64,000 nt of DNA from Arion vulgaris (GCA_020796225.1 CM036759.1:68969512-69033511); one strand, 5' to 3'. Positions 21,610-32,445 are shown, counted from the stretch's first letter. The notes: a model not told the origin generated them from the sequence alone. Numbers and translations: made by a program.

Positions 21610-21982
21610 GAGACTTCAAGATGAAGTTTATACTACTTCTGGGAATCTCTTGCATGTTCTTCGTTGGATCTCTGAGCCAGGTGGATGATGTTCCACTGTA
21701 CAAAGCCTGTCTAATGGAGTGCTTCATGTGCGTAAAGACATATGGTAAGCATGTCTACAACGGAAAGCTTTGCGCCGAGAACTGTGCTTTAACCAACGGC
21801 AAGAGCATGGATGCTAAGTGCGAGCGCCGGACTAAACGCACAGGTATTACAATTCCCACCGCCAAGTGTGCACACTTATGTTCAAACAAGTGCCAACCAT
21901 ATATACATGACAACATGGACGTATATCCGTGTATATATACATGTATTATGTCCACAGAGAATATTGTGGCTTGTTAAATAAA
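21610..21982 (+). CDS. Secreted tandem eclosion-hormone-like peptide precursor (CDS 21621-21977)
   Basis: 118 residues. The signal peptide covers residues 1-20 (hydrophobic core ILLLGISCMFFVG), with likely cleavage near Ser19/Gln20. Cysteines 30, 34, 37, 51, 55 and 67 are spaced C-x3-C-x2-C-x13-C-x3-C-x11-C; insect eclosion hormone is C-x3-C-x2-C-x12-C-x3-C-x10-C, with similar local text (LCAENC). Cysteines 83, 87, 91, 104, 108 and 118 repeat the scheme as x3-x3-x12-x3-x9. Between the halves, RRTKR (69-73) offers dibasic processing, so two six-Cys peptides could be released. The start is the first ATG after a good 3' splice site (ttgcttcactag/g at 21609/21610), which implies an upstream non-coding exon I could not locate. 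AATAAA at 21977-21982 overlaps the stop, with T/GT-rich sequence downstream. The gene is complete and unbroken in a TE-rich setting. A cysteine-rich secreted defence or venom-type peptide is the main alternative. Confidence 0.75.
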
Positions 21983-22029
21983 TGTGCAAACGATACAATG
22001 AGTTCAACATGTCTTTATTGTTCTGTCTT

Positions 22030-22460
22030 TCACAATTTCTAATTTAAATTATTGATTTCTTGATTGATATGGCCATTATCACTGCACTTTGGTGAGTAAC
22101 CATATGTACACGGATTTCTTTCTTACACAGGAAGATCTCAACTGCAGTGCACTAACTCCGTAGCACCAGTGAATGTCCGCAATGTAATTTTGAAGATGGT
22201 GAATCTTTTTCTAATGAAATTTGCCAGGGCAGCGGCTTTCCAGCCTGTTCTTCTCGATTTCTGTCAAGGGTTCTTTTACGTGCTCAAATTTAACACGGGA
22301 CCTAAGTCTTATCGTCCGTCTTCGATAGGACTAGGAACTTTATCTCACCTACATTGAGATCAGGAAGCTCTGGAAAAATATCTAGATGGCTCCACGAGGG
22401 AGCGAACCGGTCACCGTTGGCACGAGAGGCGAGCATCTAGCCTCTACGCCACCGAGACAT
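22030..22460 (-). mobile_element. SINE-A, near full length
   Basis: Minus strand: tRNA-like head at the 22460 end ('ggtggcgtagaggc', box B text 'ggttcgctccc'), then 'gagataaagttcctagtcc', 'aagaacccttgacag', 'gctggaaagccgctgcc' and a 3' end with AATCAA text. Collinear with 60205-60650. Confidence 0.8.
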
Positions 22461-22487
22461 TAATGAAAAAACCCACTATGTGTGAAT

Positions 22488-22870
22488 TCAATTGGAATGT
22501 GGAAATAAGTACTCTATTACTTTTGATTTTTGAACTGGCGTCACAGCACTTCGGACAGACTCATGGGTGCTCAATCTCCCCCAATAGATTTCGAAGAGTA
22601 TGCATACTGATGGTTCCTGGTTGCTGGTTAAACACACTCCTCTCTCTGCCCTCAAAAAACCCAAAGCTGAACTTGTACAACGTGTTATTCCAAACTCCCT
22701 AAATCTCTCTATTGATTCAGCGTCTATTTTAGTGTCCTCATTCAACAGTAGGTCACCAGGAGACTGAAGAACATCCCCCTTATCCATCCTAAATTGCACA
22801 ACAATCGATACCGCTGATGCAAGCCTGTCCGCTCTCTCGTTGCAGCGAACACCCCAGTGATATAGTGAAC
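22488..22870 (-). mobile_element. RH2 LINE C-terminal fragment
   Basis: The minus strand starts with an RNase H end (HWGVRCNERADRLASAVS), then QFRMDKGDVLQSPGDLLLNE, RFREFGITRCTSSALGFLRA and SVCILFEIYWG. Relatives are at 35965-36270 (-) and 16513 (+). Confidence 0.8.
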
Positions 22871-23300
22871 CAATACTTTATGATGTATGGCAGCAAATCA
22901 TGGACAATGAACAAGCAATCAATAAGATCATTGGAATCCCCAGAGATTGGGTTTTACAGAAGAGTGCTAAAAATTTCACGGACAGCAAAGAAAACAAATG
23001 ATAAGAATTTTTAATCAATACTGCACACAAAGACACTTTATCAATAGAATAAGAATCAGATAATCAAGGTTATTCGGTCATATAATGCAAAGAGAAGGTT
23101 TAGAACATTTGGTGACAACAGGTAAAATTCTGGGAAGGAGAGATCGTGGAAGACAGAAGGAGAAGATGTTGGATGGTCTGACATCATGGTTCGACAAAAG
23201 ATTGATGTCAGAACTGATTAACAGCACCAAGGAGAGAGAGAGAGAGAGAGAGTTGTGGAGTGCCATGCCCGCCGGCGTCATCATAGAGGGCAGCTAAACA
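22865..23300 (+). mobile_element. LINE-T C-terminal fragment
   Basis: MYGSKSWTMNKQSIRSLES, FYRRVLKISRTAKKTN, FGHIMQREGLEHLVTTGKI, GRRDRGRQKEKMLDGL and ELWSAMPAGVI. A (GA)n run at 23234-23251 lies inside it. Confidence 0.75.
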
Positions 23301-23304
23301 CTGG

Positions 23305-23455
23305 TAGATGATTGATTGTATCACCATCATTGCACTTCGGTGAACAACCATCTGTGCTCTAATCTCTTTCTTATATAGGAAGATCTCAGTGGCACAGCCC
23401 AAACTTCATAGCAATGTTGATAGTTCCCAATGTTACGTACTTAGAAGATGGTGAA
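23305..23455 (-). mobile_element. SINE-A, 3' half
   Basis: Minus-strand match to 'gtgcaatgatgg', 'tggttgttcaccga' and 'aagaaagagatta'. Confidence 0.7.
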
Positions 23456-23715
23456 TTTGTATCTTCTCTTTCGAATGCTCCATATCGACTCCTTATTAAT
23501 CATTCTGTATGATTTGTAAGTGATCTGAGCCTAAGAGCGATTGTACGTTGTGCCAGTTATATACCTACAAATAGGCCAACACATCCAATTTCTGTGATTT
23601 ATTTACTAGGGTAGCTTCCTAGGTCCTACATCAGTTGCCTCTTACGACATGTCTTGTAGGTAGCAGTGGTACTATTCTTTACTTCCTTGGGACCTGGCAC
23701 CACACAGGAGGAATT
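23456..23715 (-). mobile_element. SINE-C
   Basis: Minus strand: 'agcatgtcgtaagaggcaact'-type core (plus-strand cctcttacgacatgtc at 23638), 'tacctag', 'gatgtgttggcc', 'taatacaaatcat' and terminal 'gagcattcgaaagagaag'. Confidence 0.78.
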
Positions 23716-23759
23716 TTTATCTTTTTAAAGAATTTATCCTCGAATGCGACTTCCCAGCA

Positions 23760-24235
23760 TCTCACTCTACAACTGGAACACACACACACTAGAGTTGTAT
23801 AATAACCATCCATCGTAAGCAATAGTGACAACAGCCGCATGCTGCTGCACCTCTCTGGTGTGTGCGGAGGTGACTGTAGAGTCCAATCCTAGAACATAAT
23901 CCCCTACCACAGGTGGGGCGTTCATGATCAAGGTTAAACATGTGGGTGTTGTGTGTTCTGTTTTTTCGTGCAGCTCGTTTTCTCTGTGCCTCAACGGTAC
24001 GATGATTCTCATCTCAACTGTGCGAGTTCCTCTTGTGTTGTTACAGTGCCACATTTGGCGATCTTGCGCAAGGGATTCCCAGCACGTGTCATCTATATGG
24101 AAGCATTTCAGAGACACTTTAAGAGTGTCTTTAAAGCATTTTTTCTGTCCACCCGCTGAACGTCTGCCCCTTCAAGCTTGCCATACATCAACTGTTTTGG
24201 GATGCCTTTATCAGGCATCTGAGCACAATGAACAG
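23760..24235 (-). mobile_element. LINE-T C-terminal region
   Basis: The minus strand reads RVSLKCFHIDDTCWESLAQ, DRQMWHCNNTRGTRTVE, CLTLIMNAPPVVGD and VLGLDSTVTSAHTREV. It is nearly collinear with the plus-strand element at 61390-62290, so both belong to one subfamily. Confidence 0.75.
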
Positions 24236-24559
24236 CCTATCTCATATGTACATACTCATATGTACAAGAATATAGAGTTGTAAATTCTTCTAATGACATA
24301 CACATATTATAGTTGTGATATTATCAAATCTTTATTCAACATATTTATTATAAATACAGAAACGTGTGCCAGATAAACTCAATAATCAACTGCTTCTTCA
24401 ATTTCTCATCTCAATTTGGTTTTATTTCTGTTTGAAATCTAAATAGACATACATGTCATAACACTGAGTGATCCATTTGCTTTTTCACTGGAGACAATCT
24501 CTGACATTTTAACCATAGTCACATTACTATTGCTTTTATAGTAGTACTATTGTATTGTA
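24236..24559. other. No recognisable feature
   Basis: AT-rich; nothing assigned. Confidence 0.5.
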
Positions 24560-24850
24560 GAGGGCCGTCTGGTCGAGTGGATTAGAGCGTGGCTCCCATG
24601 AAGGAGACTCGTGTTCAATTCACGGTAAGGTCAAGGATGTTTACTGTTGTGGGCATAAATGAAAAATCCTGAACTGTTTTATGGGCACTGCACTAGTAGC
24701 CATTATATTACTCTGGCTCTCCTCCCACCTGTCCCACACTGCCCTAAAAAGCGATACTACAGGCAGTAACAAGTATTTTTATACGACAGTATTGTTGTAA
24801 TCATCACATGGCACCAGCACCTCCATCACCATCGGTCAGATGTGTCCCAA
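24560..24850 (+). mobile_element. tRNA-derived SINE (Ser-like head)
   Basis: Box A text tggtcgagtggattag and a box B-like gtgttcaattcac 30 bases on. The body includes 'tttactgttgtgggcat' and 'cccacactgccctaaaaagc' and ends near 'ccatcaccatcgg'. I see only one copy in this window. Confidence 0.6.
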
Positions 24851-25454
24851 TATATGTTTGTATGTTTGCTAACCCCCAGGAACTATAGGATTGTTTCGTC
24901 CTTATTTTACCTGTTTTGAATAGGTACCTGGCTTTCTTTAAGACCCAGAAACCCCTAACAACTAGGCGTGTAGTACTATGCTTAGTGGTGCGGAGACTCC
25001 TACACAGGTAGAGTGTGTTGGTGACCTGTGCAGTGCTCCCTCATTTCTAGCGTCGCAGTTGCCATAGAAACATCACTTATTGACCACGCTGGTCAATCTA
25101 CACGTGATTATAGTCCAGGGGCTACTACCATGAATGCTCTAGATCAACCACAAGTTGGTCACTATGTGATGCGTTGTGTGATTTTCACTAGAGAAAATAC
25201 TGTGTGATCATTATATAAAAACATTTGACATTACTGCTGTATGTCCTTCTCTGCTTCTTCTCCAGCACCTGGTATAAAAATAGATTCTCAATATGGATAA
25301 ACTCATCGTCTTTGAACAATATTACGATGTCAGTTCTATACTGGTTGAAACTGATATCAGCTGTGACCAACCCAAAAAAAAGACAATTTCATGTACACAC
25401 ACGAATGCTCCGACAAACTCAACTTTTATTTTTTAAACTATGTCCAACATATGA
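24851..25454. other. No recognisable feature
   Basis: No coding, repeat or transposon signal that I can support. Confidence 0.45.
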
Positions 25455-25610
25455 GAGTCACAATAATGTTGTGGTTAGTGCAGCTGCCTTGTAGGTGCAT
25501 CGTCCCTGAATCAAATTTTCCTTGTGTCTAAGTGGGACTCTAAGAAGCTCGTAGGTCGACCCAGCCTCAATTGATTAGCAAAGAAACATGTGAAAGTAAA
25601 AATTGCTGGT
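25455..25610 (+). mobile_element. SINE-D, 5' part
   Basis: 'gttgtggttagtgcagctgc' head and 'gtaggtcgacccagcctcaa' body, matching 51420-51710. Confidence 0.65.
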
Positions 25611-25689
25611 GAAATGTTCGGAAATCACCCTTGTCTGTTACCAATGTGCAGTGATGATCTGTCGACTAAGCTAAACTAAAGTCTCGTCA

Positions 25690-26110
25690 ATGAGTATGAT
25701 TTTTAAAAATACGATAATAAAATTCCCTGCTAATTTTGAGCGGTTTTGCCAATAACAGCAGCTAATGAGCGGAAAATCATAACGATGGAGATGAGGTGTC
25801 TTAGAAGAGCTGCAGGTGTCACAATAAGAGACAAAATTAGAAATGAAAAAATCAGAAGAAGTGGATGTGAAACCAGTCATGCAATTCATAAAAGAACAAC
25901 AGATTGAATGGTTTGGATAACTGAAAAGAATGCCCAGGTATACTACTACCACAGAGAGCCACACAGAAAAAGTATAACGAGTACAAAGCAAAAGGAAGAC
26001 CATGCAAAAGATGAAGTGACGACATCAAGAACAGCCTTAAGAAATGCTGAGTTTCCCTATATGGCTCCGTCCGTCTGCAGAAATGCTGAGAGTGTCGCAC
26101 AAACTCCGTA
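25690..26110 (+). mobile_element. LINE-T C-terminal remnant
   Basis: RRAAGVTIRDKIRNEKIRR-like text, then EEVDVKPVMQFIKEQQIEW and FG. Frameshifted and decayed. Confidence 0.6.
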
Positions 26111-26119
26111 GCTACATCA

Positions 26120-26240
26120 ACAATCATAGGATCTCATGCACAAAATGCGCAACAGACTGTCCAGATTCAAACTCACAACCTTTAAAACGACGACAGGCAA
26201 ATGTCTTAACCATTTTGCAAAATAGACACACACAACTACC
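26120..26240 (-). mobile_element. SINE-B/E-type tRNA head
   Basis: The minus strand has 'aaatggttaagacatttgcc' followed by 'gagtttgaatctgg' (box B). Similar to the head at 40385-40450. Confidence 0.5.
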
Positions 26241-26745
26241 AACTCAAGGGACATATATGCAATCACTCATCTTAAACTGTAACTGCATCGCCAGCTTTAC
26301 TTCCATACTTCATAACTTGATTTATTCAAAGAATATACAGACAGTCCCTTATCGTATACTGTAACTGCATCGCCAGATTGTCTTACACATTTAACTGATT
26401 GGCTCCCATAAGCCACTGGAAGCACCACTGTGTATTTGTTTTAAATCTATCTTAAAGAAAATTCATTGACCTACAAAATGGTATATTACTCATTAAAATC
26501 TGTTAATAATTGAAAAAACTGCACAGCTGAATGTGTACATAACACCTGCAGGGGGAAAATACAGCATAAATTTTAATTCATCCACAACATGTTTTTCAAT
26601 TCAATAGCCAATCACTTAATTCACACAAGAGGCATACATGCAACCACACATCTTATGCTGTACAAGCATCGCCAGCTTGTTTTACACACTTAATTCACAC
26701 AAGAGACATACATGCAATCACATGTTAAGCGGTACCCTCATGATC
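26241..26745. repeat. Dispersed short direct repeats 3' of EIF1AD
   Basis: The module 'acatatatgcaatcact' + 'ctgtaactgcatcgccag' occurs three times in diverged form (about 26250, 26340 and 26630). It lies downstream of EIF1AD and could overlap its 3' UTR. A minus-strand AATAAA is at 26321-26326. Confidence 0.45.
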
Positions 26746-26747
26746 AT

Positions 26748-26895
26748 TTATGTTGCTAGTTGAGATCCTTCATCTGGTAAAGATTTCGTCACAGATCTAG
26801 CATCTTTAATATCGTTCACACTTTCATCACTTTTCAATTCTGAAATATCTTGATCTTCCTCTGCTGCTGTATCTTCATCCTCCTCATCATCCTCA
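26748..26895 (-). other. Possible frameshifted C-terminal extension of EIF1AD
   Basis: Directly after the TGA, the alternative frame encodes [20 protein letters not shown] and then DARSVTKSLPDEGSQLAT before its stop at 26748. The composition fits the acidic tail of EIF1AD proteins. Either it is UTR that happens to be GAT/GAG-rich, or the reading frame is shifted by an indel (real or assembly error) near 26900-26930. Confidence 0.4.
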
Positions 26896-29800
26896 TCACT
26901 CAGAATCATCACTCTGAACCTGTGATACATTAACCCGGTTCAAGTTGACAACCAGGTCTGCTAAGTCGTCACTGCTGTCATCATCATCATCACCACTTGG
27001 TGGGAGGAGATCTTGAGGTATCATCTCGACCGGATTAGCTATTTTGTCAGTGAAAGCTTCAGGCCTGTAACAAACATACAAAATGTTAAAGATGCAAAAA
27101 TTAAAAAAATTCAGGATGAAACATGGGAAAATTATTAACTCAGGTGTTGTTATGGTATCTAATACGGCTTCTCAGACTGCTTTTTGCCTGAAGGCTTGCT
27201 TTCCTTGTCACCTGTGTCCCTCAACACTCAAACAAGCCATATGTCATCAACTTGACTATTAACAATCCCCAACCCCTGGACTTTTCAGATCATTCACTGC
27301 GTCTTAGACTACAGCTGGTAAAATTTGGACTATAAAGTTAGCTCTCTAACCAACCGATAACACCAACACTCAATACAAAGTAATATTAACCCTTCGCCTG
27401 TATTATTTTGACCTCTGGACGCATTTATTTTGCGGTTCAAATTTAACATTCAATGTCAATTAGTTTAATCCTTTATAACTCTTGTACTGTTTCTCTAAAG
27501 TATGACATGTTATATATTAAATTGTTGCTAATTGGATGTGGAATACATTAATGTAATAATATTTTACATCAGGTGATATACGTTTGAGAAAATTAGATTA
27601 TTGTAGCATGACTATTTTGAAAAACGAAAAACATAAAAATATTTTTATTCTCCGGTTTGTATTACATCTTAGTATTCATAGATGTTTCTAGAAGTAGTAT
27701 TTAAATGAAGATAAACCATTTGCGAACATATTCTATAAGTTTCATCTAACTAGGTGCAGTAGTTTTTATAATATTCACTTTTAGTGCGGACATGTCAATA
27801 AATGGAATGTGGACGCCATTCTTTAGATGCAATTATTACATTAGACTTACAACTATCGAAACTGCATTTCATAAACAATCAAATGTCATTATTACCATCA
27901 ATTAAATTTTCTTCATTACTATCACAAGTTATAATTTGATCTTATAGTACTCAAGATTACACTGTAAACATCATCGGAAACATTAACATTTAAAAAAAGT
28001 CTCGACTTGAACACAATAATACACTGCTTTCCCTCTTTCAAATCTTTGTTAAAAGGAGATAGTAATGTACCTACATATATGTACTTTCCGTTTCTGAAGA
28101 TATTTTTAACTTCAGTAAAGGGGTTCTGAAGATACATTCGTTTTCGTGAACAGACATCCAAAGCCGATATATCGGTTCTGCGACATCATGAACATTACTC
28201 TGAACCGATATATCGGCTCTGCAGTCCCGTTGGGTTAAAGAGACTAGATTTGTCAGGACAACGGCTGCAAGTTATAAGTCAACCAGCTGATTACACCAAC
28301 ACTCAATATACAGTAATAATTGAGAGGCTAGATTTGTTAGAGACTGTTGCTCGTGTTTTGACAGGGCCCTCAATGGGAGCAAAGAATAGTAACACTGCAA
28401 CCTACAAGACATGTCGTAAAAGGCGACTGAGGTAGGGGCTTAGGAAAGCTACCCTAGTAAATAAAAAGCGTTACAGAAATTGGATGTGCTGGTCTACTTG
28501 TAGGCACATAACTGGCACAACATACAATCGATCTTAGGCTCGGATCACATACAAATCACAAAGAGTGGTTTAACAAGTGTTCTATATGCAGCGTTGGTAG
28601 AAGAAGTTAGAGAATGTAAGTTGACAGATTAAAACGATCAACTATATAAATAAGAGAAATATCCCAAGTCACCAAGCTAAATACAAAATAGATTCAGAAC
28701 CTCTATTAACAGATATCTTCGGTGCATTCTCAGACTGAGATGGTGCGACAGAGTTGCAAACACAGACTGAGATGGTGCAACAGAGTTGCAAACACAGACT
28801 GAGATGGTGCGACAGAGTTGCAAACACAGACATGTGGATCAGAACAGGAATCCATGATTACCAGGTTAACTCTTAGTGGACCTGGGAAAAAGTCATTATA
28901 GAATAAAAACGCCACTTAGTGTGGCTCCTGGTACACAAGGAGTTAAGAGAAAATGGTAATGGTTGAGAATACTCTATGGAATACAAAGTCAAGCGTCACT
29001 AGACAAGCACTTGAATGGAACCTGCAAGGAAAAGAAAAATAAGATATCCTAAGCAGACCCGGAGATGAAGTCTTCTTGAGGAACTGAAGAGTGCTTGACT
29101 ATCCTGGGAGACCATGAATTAAACAGCCAGAGATAGGAAAAAGTGGCGGACTACTGTGGAGACCCTATGCCCCACAAGAAGCAGAGGGGAATAAGTCACA
29201 TATAAGATAGAGTAACATTATAGAAATTAACATTGTTGTGACAATGTCGGAATAAGTCACATATAAGATTTAGTAACATTATAGAAATTAACCTTGTTGT
29301 GACAATGTCATTAATTTGTCAAAGTCAAGTAGATAAATACATACCACTTGCCATGTTCCTGAATGTGTTTGATTTGTTCCTTAAATAGAATGTGTGAGAT
29401 CTCAGCCTTAACCTTTCCTCCTTCTTCTATGGGATCAACTAAAATGTAATCACCTGATGCAAAAGATTAGAACAAAAGTTCAAAGGTTTTTAAAAATATG
29501 ATATTAATTATCTTAACAATAACAAGTTGCAGAATTACACTTATCTTTGTTGCAGAGGCATGTGGGTGTCATTGGCAAATGAGAGGGCTGGCTCTGCCAC
29601 TATATCAGGGGGTCAGTCAATGGATAGAAATGACATTTTGAACACCCTCAGAGTGTGGTTAGTTACAGTGCAAAATGCAAGGTAAATTATGGCCCACAGA
29701 AGATAAGGATTTGAAGATGTGGAAGTCAGATAAATCACCATCATGTTGCTGTTATCAGTTACAACTAGTGATGAACAAAAAGTATGAGCTCTATGTGGCT

Positions 29801-31629
29801 GCTAACTAAGGAGGTACTGTGCTCACCTTTCACCTGGAGCGATCTGACAATTGTTCCAGTCATCTTAGATCTCAATGTAGCTGAGGTTGGGTGCCTAATA
29901 CTACAGAGATAAGCAATAAAACATAGGCTCTGTGCTTAAGTTGGGCATGTAAAAGAATCTGTGACAATTTTAAAATCAATGAGTAGGCTGGAAAGCTGCT
30001 GTCCGGAAAAATTCATTAAGCAACAATAATATTCTTGATCACAGTAGCAGGAAGAAAAAGACACACACATGACAAGTACAATTAACTAACCACACAGTAG
30101 CAGGAAGAATGAGAGACACACATGTGACAAGTACAACCCACAAACCTCTCTTTATCCACACATGTTTTCTGAACTTGGTCGGCATGCTCACCAGAAATAC
30201 TTCTCCAGTGGGTGTCTTCACTTCATGCAAATTATTTCCCTTTGATCCGGTAACCTGGTAAATACAATTGCAGTTAAATTAGTCTGAGATCCGAGATTGT
30301 GTTCTGTAACTCATTTCTAGTGTTCTAAATCTATATCTCAATGTAGCAAAAACAAAAATAGGGAGATGGGTTGTGTACCTCAATTCCCCTGGAGAACTAT
30401 GCCAACAGAGTTACCTGTGGCATCCGATAAACATACGGCAGGTGAGCTAAAGTAGAAATTCAGAAATAAGACCTACAGTTGTCACATGATCCTCGCATTC
30501 TAGTATAGCATGCTAAATCGAGGTTACATTATGTTACAAGTTAAGTTTAACATTAAGGAATATCAGTATTATTAACATCTTTCATCAATAAATAACCAGA
30601 AAAGATAAGAGTCACCAACATCAGCATTAAAAAGAAAGTTGGCACATAACCTTGCTTGAATTACATTGAGAAACAAAGAATGAAGTCATTTGGACACTTA
30701 ATAAGATGCATCCAAACTCCACAGTATACATACAGTCTTCTACAACAGAACATCAGGATAGAAGGTGAGAGGAAGACCATGAAAAGATGGTTAGATGGCA
30801 TAGCAGAATCCTGTCAAAGAGTAAAAATAACAATCACCAAATAACAATCACCAAATAATCACCCAGACACCAGAACAGTGTAAGACAAAAACAGAAAGCC
30901 ACGACACTGGGCAACAACACAGTAGCAGTGTGACGACAAAAGAAGAACATATCAAATTGAGTAAAATTGTAAAAAAGCGTTGTTTTTCTATCAAGCATAT
31001 ACAAAACCAGCCCCCAATCTAACAGGAATTTCCGATTTGTCAGCAAAGCTATTTGGCCTTCTGTTACCAGGGGCTGCGGGTTACCCAAGAGGGACAAGTC
31101 AAAGAAGAGAGGTCAGACTAATTGTTGCCTCCTGGTCCTCCAGGTTGGGGGTTATGCGATGAGCTAACTACCTATGTAATTGCAAAAGAATGTACGCTAC
31201 AGAAACCAAAAACAAATTGTTCAAAACTAATAACAAGTCTCTGAAGGACTAGTGCTCCACAATGAAGATAGATGATGTGCAGCAGACAAACCCGCAAGGA
31301 AGCTAGACGGAGTCTTCTTGAGGAACTGAGGGATGCCGGACTGTCCTGGGAGGCCATAAAGAAAACAGCTAGAGACTAAGAATAGTGGCAAACAACAGTT
31401 AAGGCCCAATACTCCACTAGGAGTGGGGAGGAATAAGTAAGTAAATAAGTAGAAGGTAGAAAAAAAAGCAGAGTTGTAGCCTTGATATGATAGCTGAACA
31501 GTAAAAATTGTACATACAAAAATCAACATTGAGTTATCATACCATAACGACTTTTCTGGACCAGTCTGGTAACGGAAATTCCTCCAGAACCTCCTTTGTC
31601 ACATGCTTCTTCTTTGTAGTTGCTGACAT
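26896..31629 (-). CDS. EIF1AD: eIF1A-domain-containing protein (EIF1AD), four coding exons
   Basis: Coding exons 31629-31543, 30254-30146, 29453-29345 and 27064-26896 give 157 residues. Human EIF1AD is 165 from memory. All introns are GT-AG: donors GTATGA, GTTTGT, GTATGT; acceptors at 30255, 29454, 27065. Exon 1 gives [18 protein letters not shown]. Exon 2 gives the OB-fold part [18 protein letters not shown] then [10 protein letters not shown]. Exon 3 gives [20 protein letters not shown]. Exon 4 gives the WPEAF motif and an acidic tail ending LVVNLNRVN. Human EIF1AD is a nuclear/cytoplasmic RNA-binding protein linked to late 40S ribosome maturation. The ATG sits one base after a splice site (tcctgatcag/a), so the 5' UTR is spliced. 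Past the TGA at 26896, another frame continues acidic ([18 protein letters not shown]...) to 26748. A one-base indel may therefore have shortened the C-terminus from about 200 residues. Introns hold a TTAA insertion, SINEs and LINE tails. Confidence 0.93.
27386..28238. mobile_element. TTAA-bounded insertion in EIF1AD intron 3 (piggyBac-type, non-autonomous)
   Basis: An 845-bp segment lies between TTAA at 27386-27389 and TTAA at 28235-28238. Ends are ccc-ttcgcctg and, inverted, ccc-aacgggactg. The flanks join to 'caacactcaata..agtaata' + 'agagactagatttgt', which exists uninterrupted 60-95 bp downstream (about 28296-28340). That acts as a paralogous empty site. Near the right end the palindrome ccgatatatcgg occurs twice. 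Only a 79-codon open frame (27922-28161, -) is inside; I do not recognise it as transposase. Confidence 0.6.
28370..28605 (+). mobile_element. SINE-C
   Basis: 'gcaaagaatagtaacactgc', core 'acatgtcgtaaaaggcgact', 'gaaattggatgtgctggtc' and 'gatcacatacaaatcacaaa'. Intronic in EIF1AD. Confidence 0.82.
28734..28830. repeat. 31-bp tandem repeat, 3 copies
   Basis: Unit 'actgagatggtgcgacagag' + 'ttgcaaacacag'. It lies at the edge of the LINE tail that follows. Confidence 0.88.
28840..29330 (+). mobile_element. LINE 3' tail with a 61-bp terminal duplication
   Basis: Contains 'cttcttgaggaactgaagag', 'tcctgggagaccat' and [18 protein letters not shown] text, as in 31250-31445 and 32230-32440. The last part 'aataagtcacatataagat' + 'attaac..ttgttgtgacaatg' occurs twice (about 29190 and 29250). 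Intronic in EIF1AD. Confidence 0.65.
30640..30955 (+). mobile_element. LINE-T 3' terminus
   Basis: [34 protein letters not shown] and then 'cacgacactgggcaacaaca'. Same subfamily as 43880-44215; EIF1AD intron 1. Confidence 0.75.
31050..31445 (+). mobile_element. LINE leader-like repeat plus LINE 3' tail
   Basis: 31050-31165 matches 21430-21535. 31250-31445 carries [20 protein letters not shown], then 'gtggcaaacaacagttaagg', an STRSGEE-type end and an (AAGT)n tail at 31430-31450. Intronic. Confidence 0.65.
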
Positions 31630-31739
31630 TCTGATCAGGAGATAGAGAGAAAAGATATTAAACATATAAATATTATTTCAAATATCAGACTATATATATA
31701 CATATATCATGGACAGAGAAATAAACAAATGCTTCTGCT

Positions 31740-32040
31740 CTGCGCTTGATATTAAAGAGAGTTGGCTATTAAAGAGAGTTAGTTATTAAAGAGTATAACA
31801 TCAAGGAAAATGTAATATTTCGGACACAAAATGACATACGTGCCTAGAGAAGATAATTCTGGAGGGAATGGTGCCTGGAAAAAGAATAAGAGGAAGACCT
31901 AGAAGACGATGGATGCAAGGTGTCATTCACGATCTGAGAATGACTGCTGCTGATGACGGTAAACTTGAGAGAACAGAGTTTTTCAGGGATGCTGTCATGG
32001 GAGCCAAGTTCTGGAAGGGACACGCTACTGGATGATGATT
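31740..32040 (+). mobile_element. LINE-T C-terminal tail
   Basis: ILEGMVPGKRIRGRPRRRWM, QGVIHDLRMTAADDGKLE and FWKGHATG. A short '(attaaagagagttag)' duplication precedes it. Upstream of the EIF1AD ATG, in the 5' UTR intron. Confidence 0.7.
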
Positions 32041-32194
32041 ATATATCACTGCGAGTCACCAAGTTAAATACAAATAGGATTTAGACCTTTGTCAAAAGAT
32101 GTCTTCGGAGTATTCTCAGACAGAAATGGTATGACAGTTACAAAAATAGATCTGTGGTAAAAAAAAAAAAGGACTGATGATGACCCAAGTTAAG

Positions 32195-32445
32195 TAAATG
32201 GCAATGGTTCAGGTATACCTGCAGAAGACACATTCAAGTGTCACTAGATCCGCCCTTGAGTGGAAACCACAAGAAAACCGAAATGGGGATGCCCTAAACA
32301 GATCTGGTCTTCTTGAGGAACTGGACTATCCTGGGAAGTCATACATAAAACAGACAGAGACCGGGAAAGTGGCAAAGAAATTTTGAGGTTCTGTACTCTG
32401 CGAGGAGTCAAGAGGAATAATTCATTTGTCATATATTAATGATTA
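32195..32445 (+). mobile_element. LINE 3' tail
   Basis: TRSALEWKPQENRNGDALNR, LLEELDYPGKS and KVAKKF; parallel to 28980-29180. Confidence 0.65.

Noticed and set aside
24560..24640. Genuine tRNA gene (also considered at 18290, 40390, 46590 and 60210)
   Set aside because: Box A and B are present, but acceptor stems and proper anticodon stems are missing and non-tRNA bodies follow; these are SINE heads.
27922..28161. 79-codon minus-strand ORF inside the TTAA insertion as a transposase
   Set aside because: No DDE/DDD-type motif or Cys-rich domain is visible and it is far too short; left as unknown.
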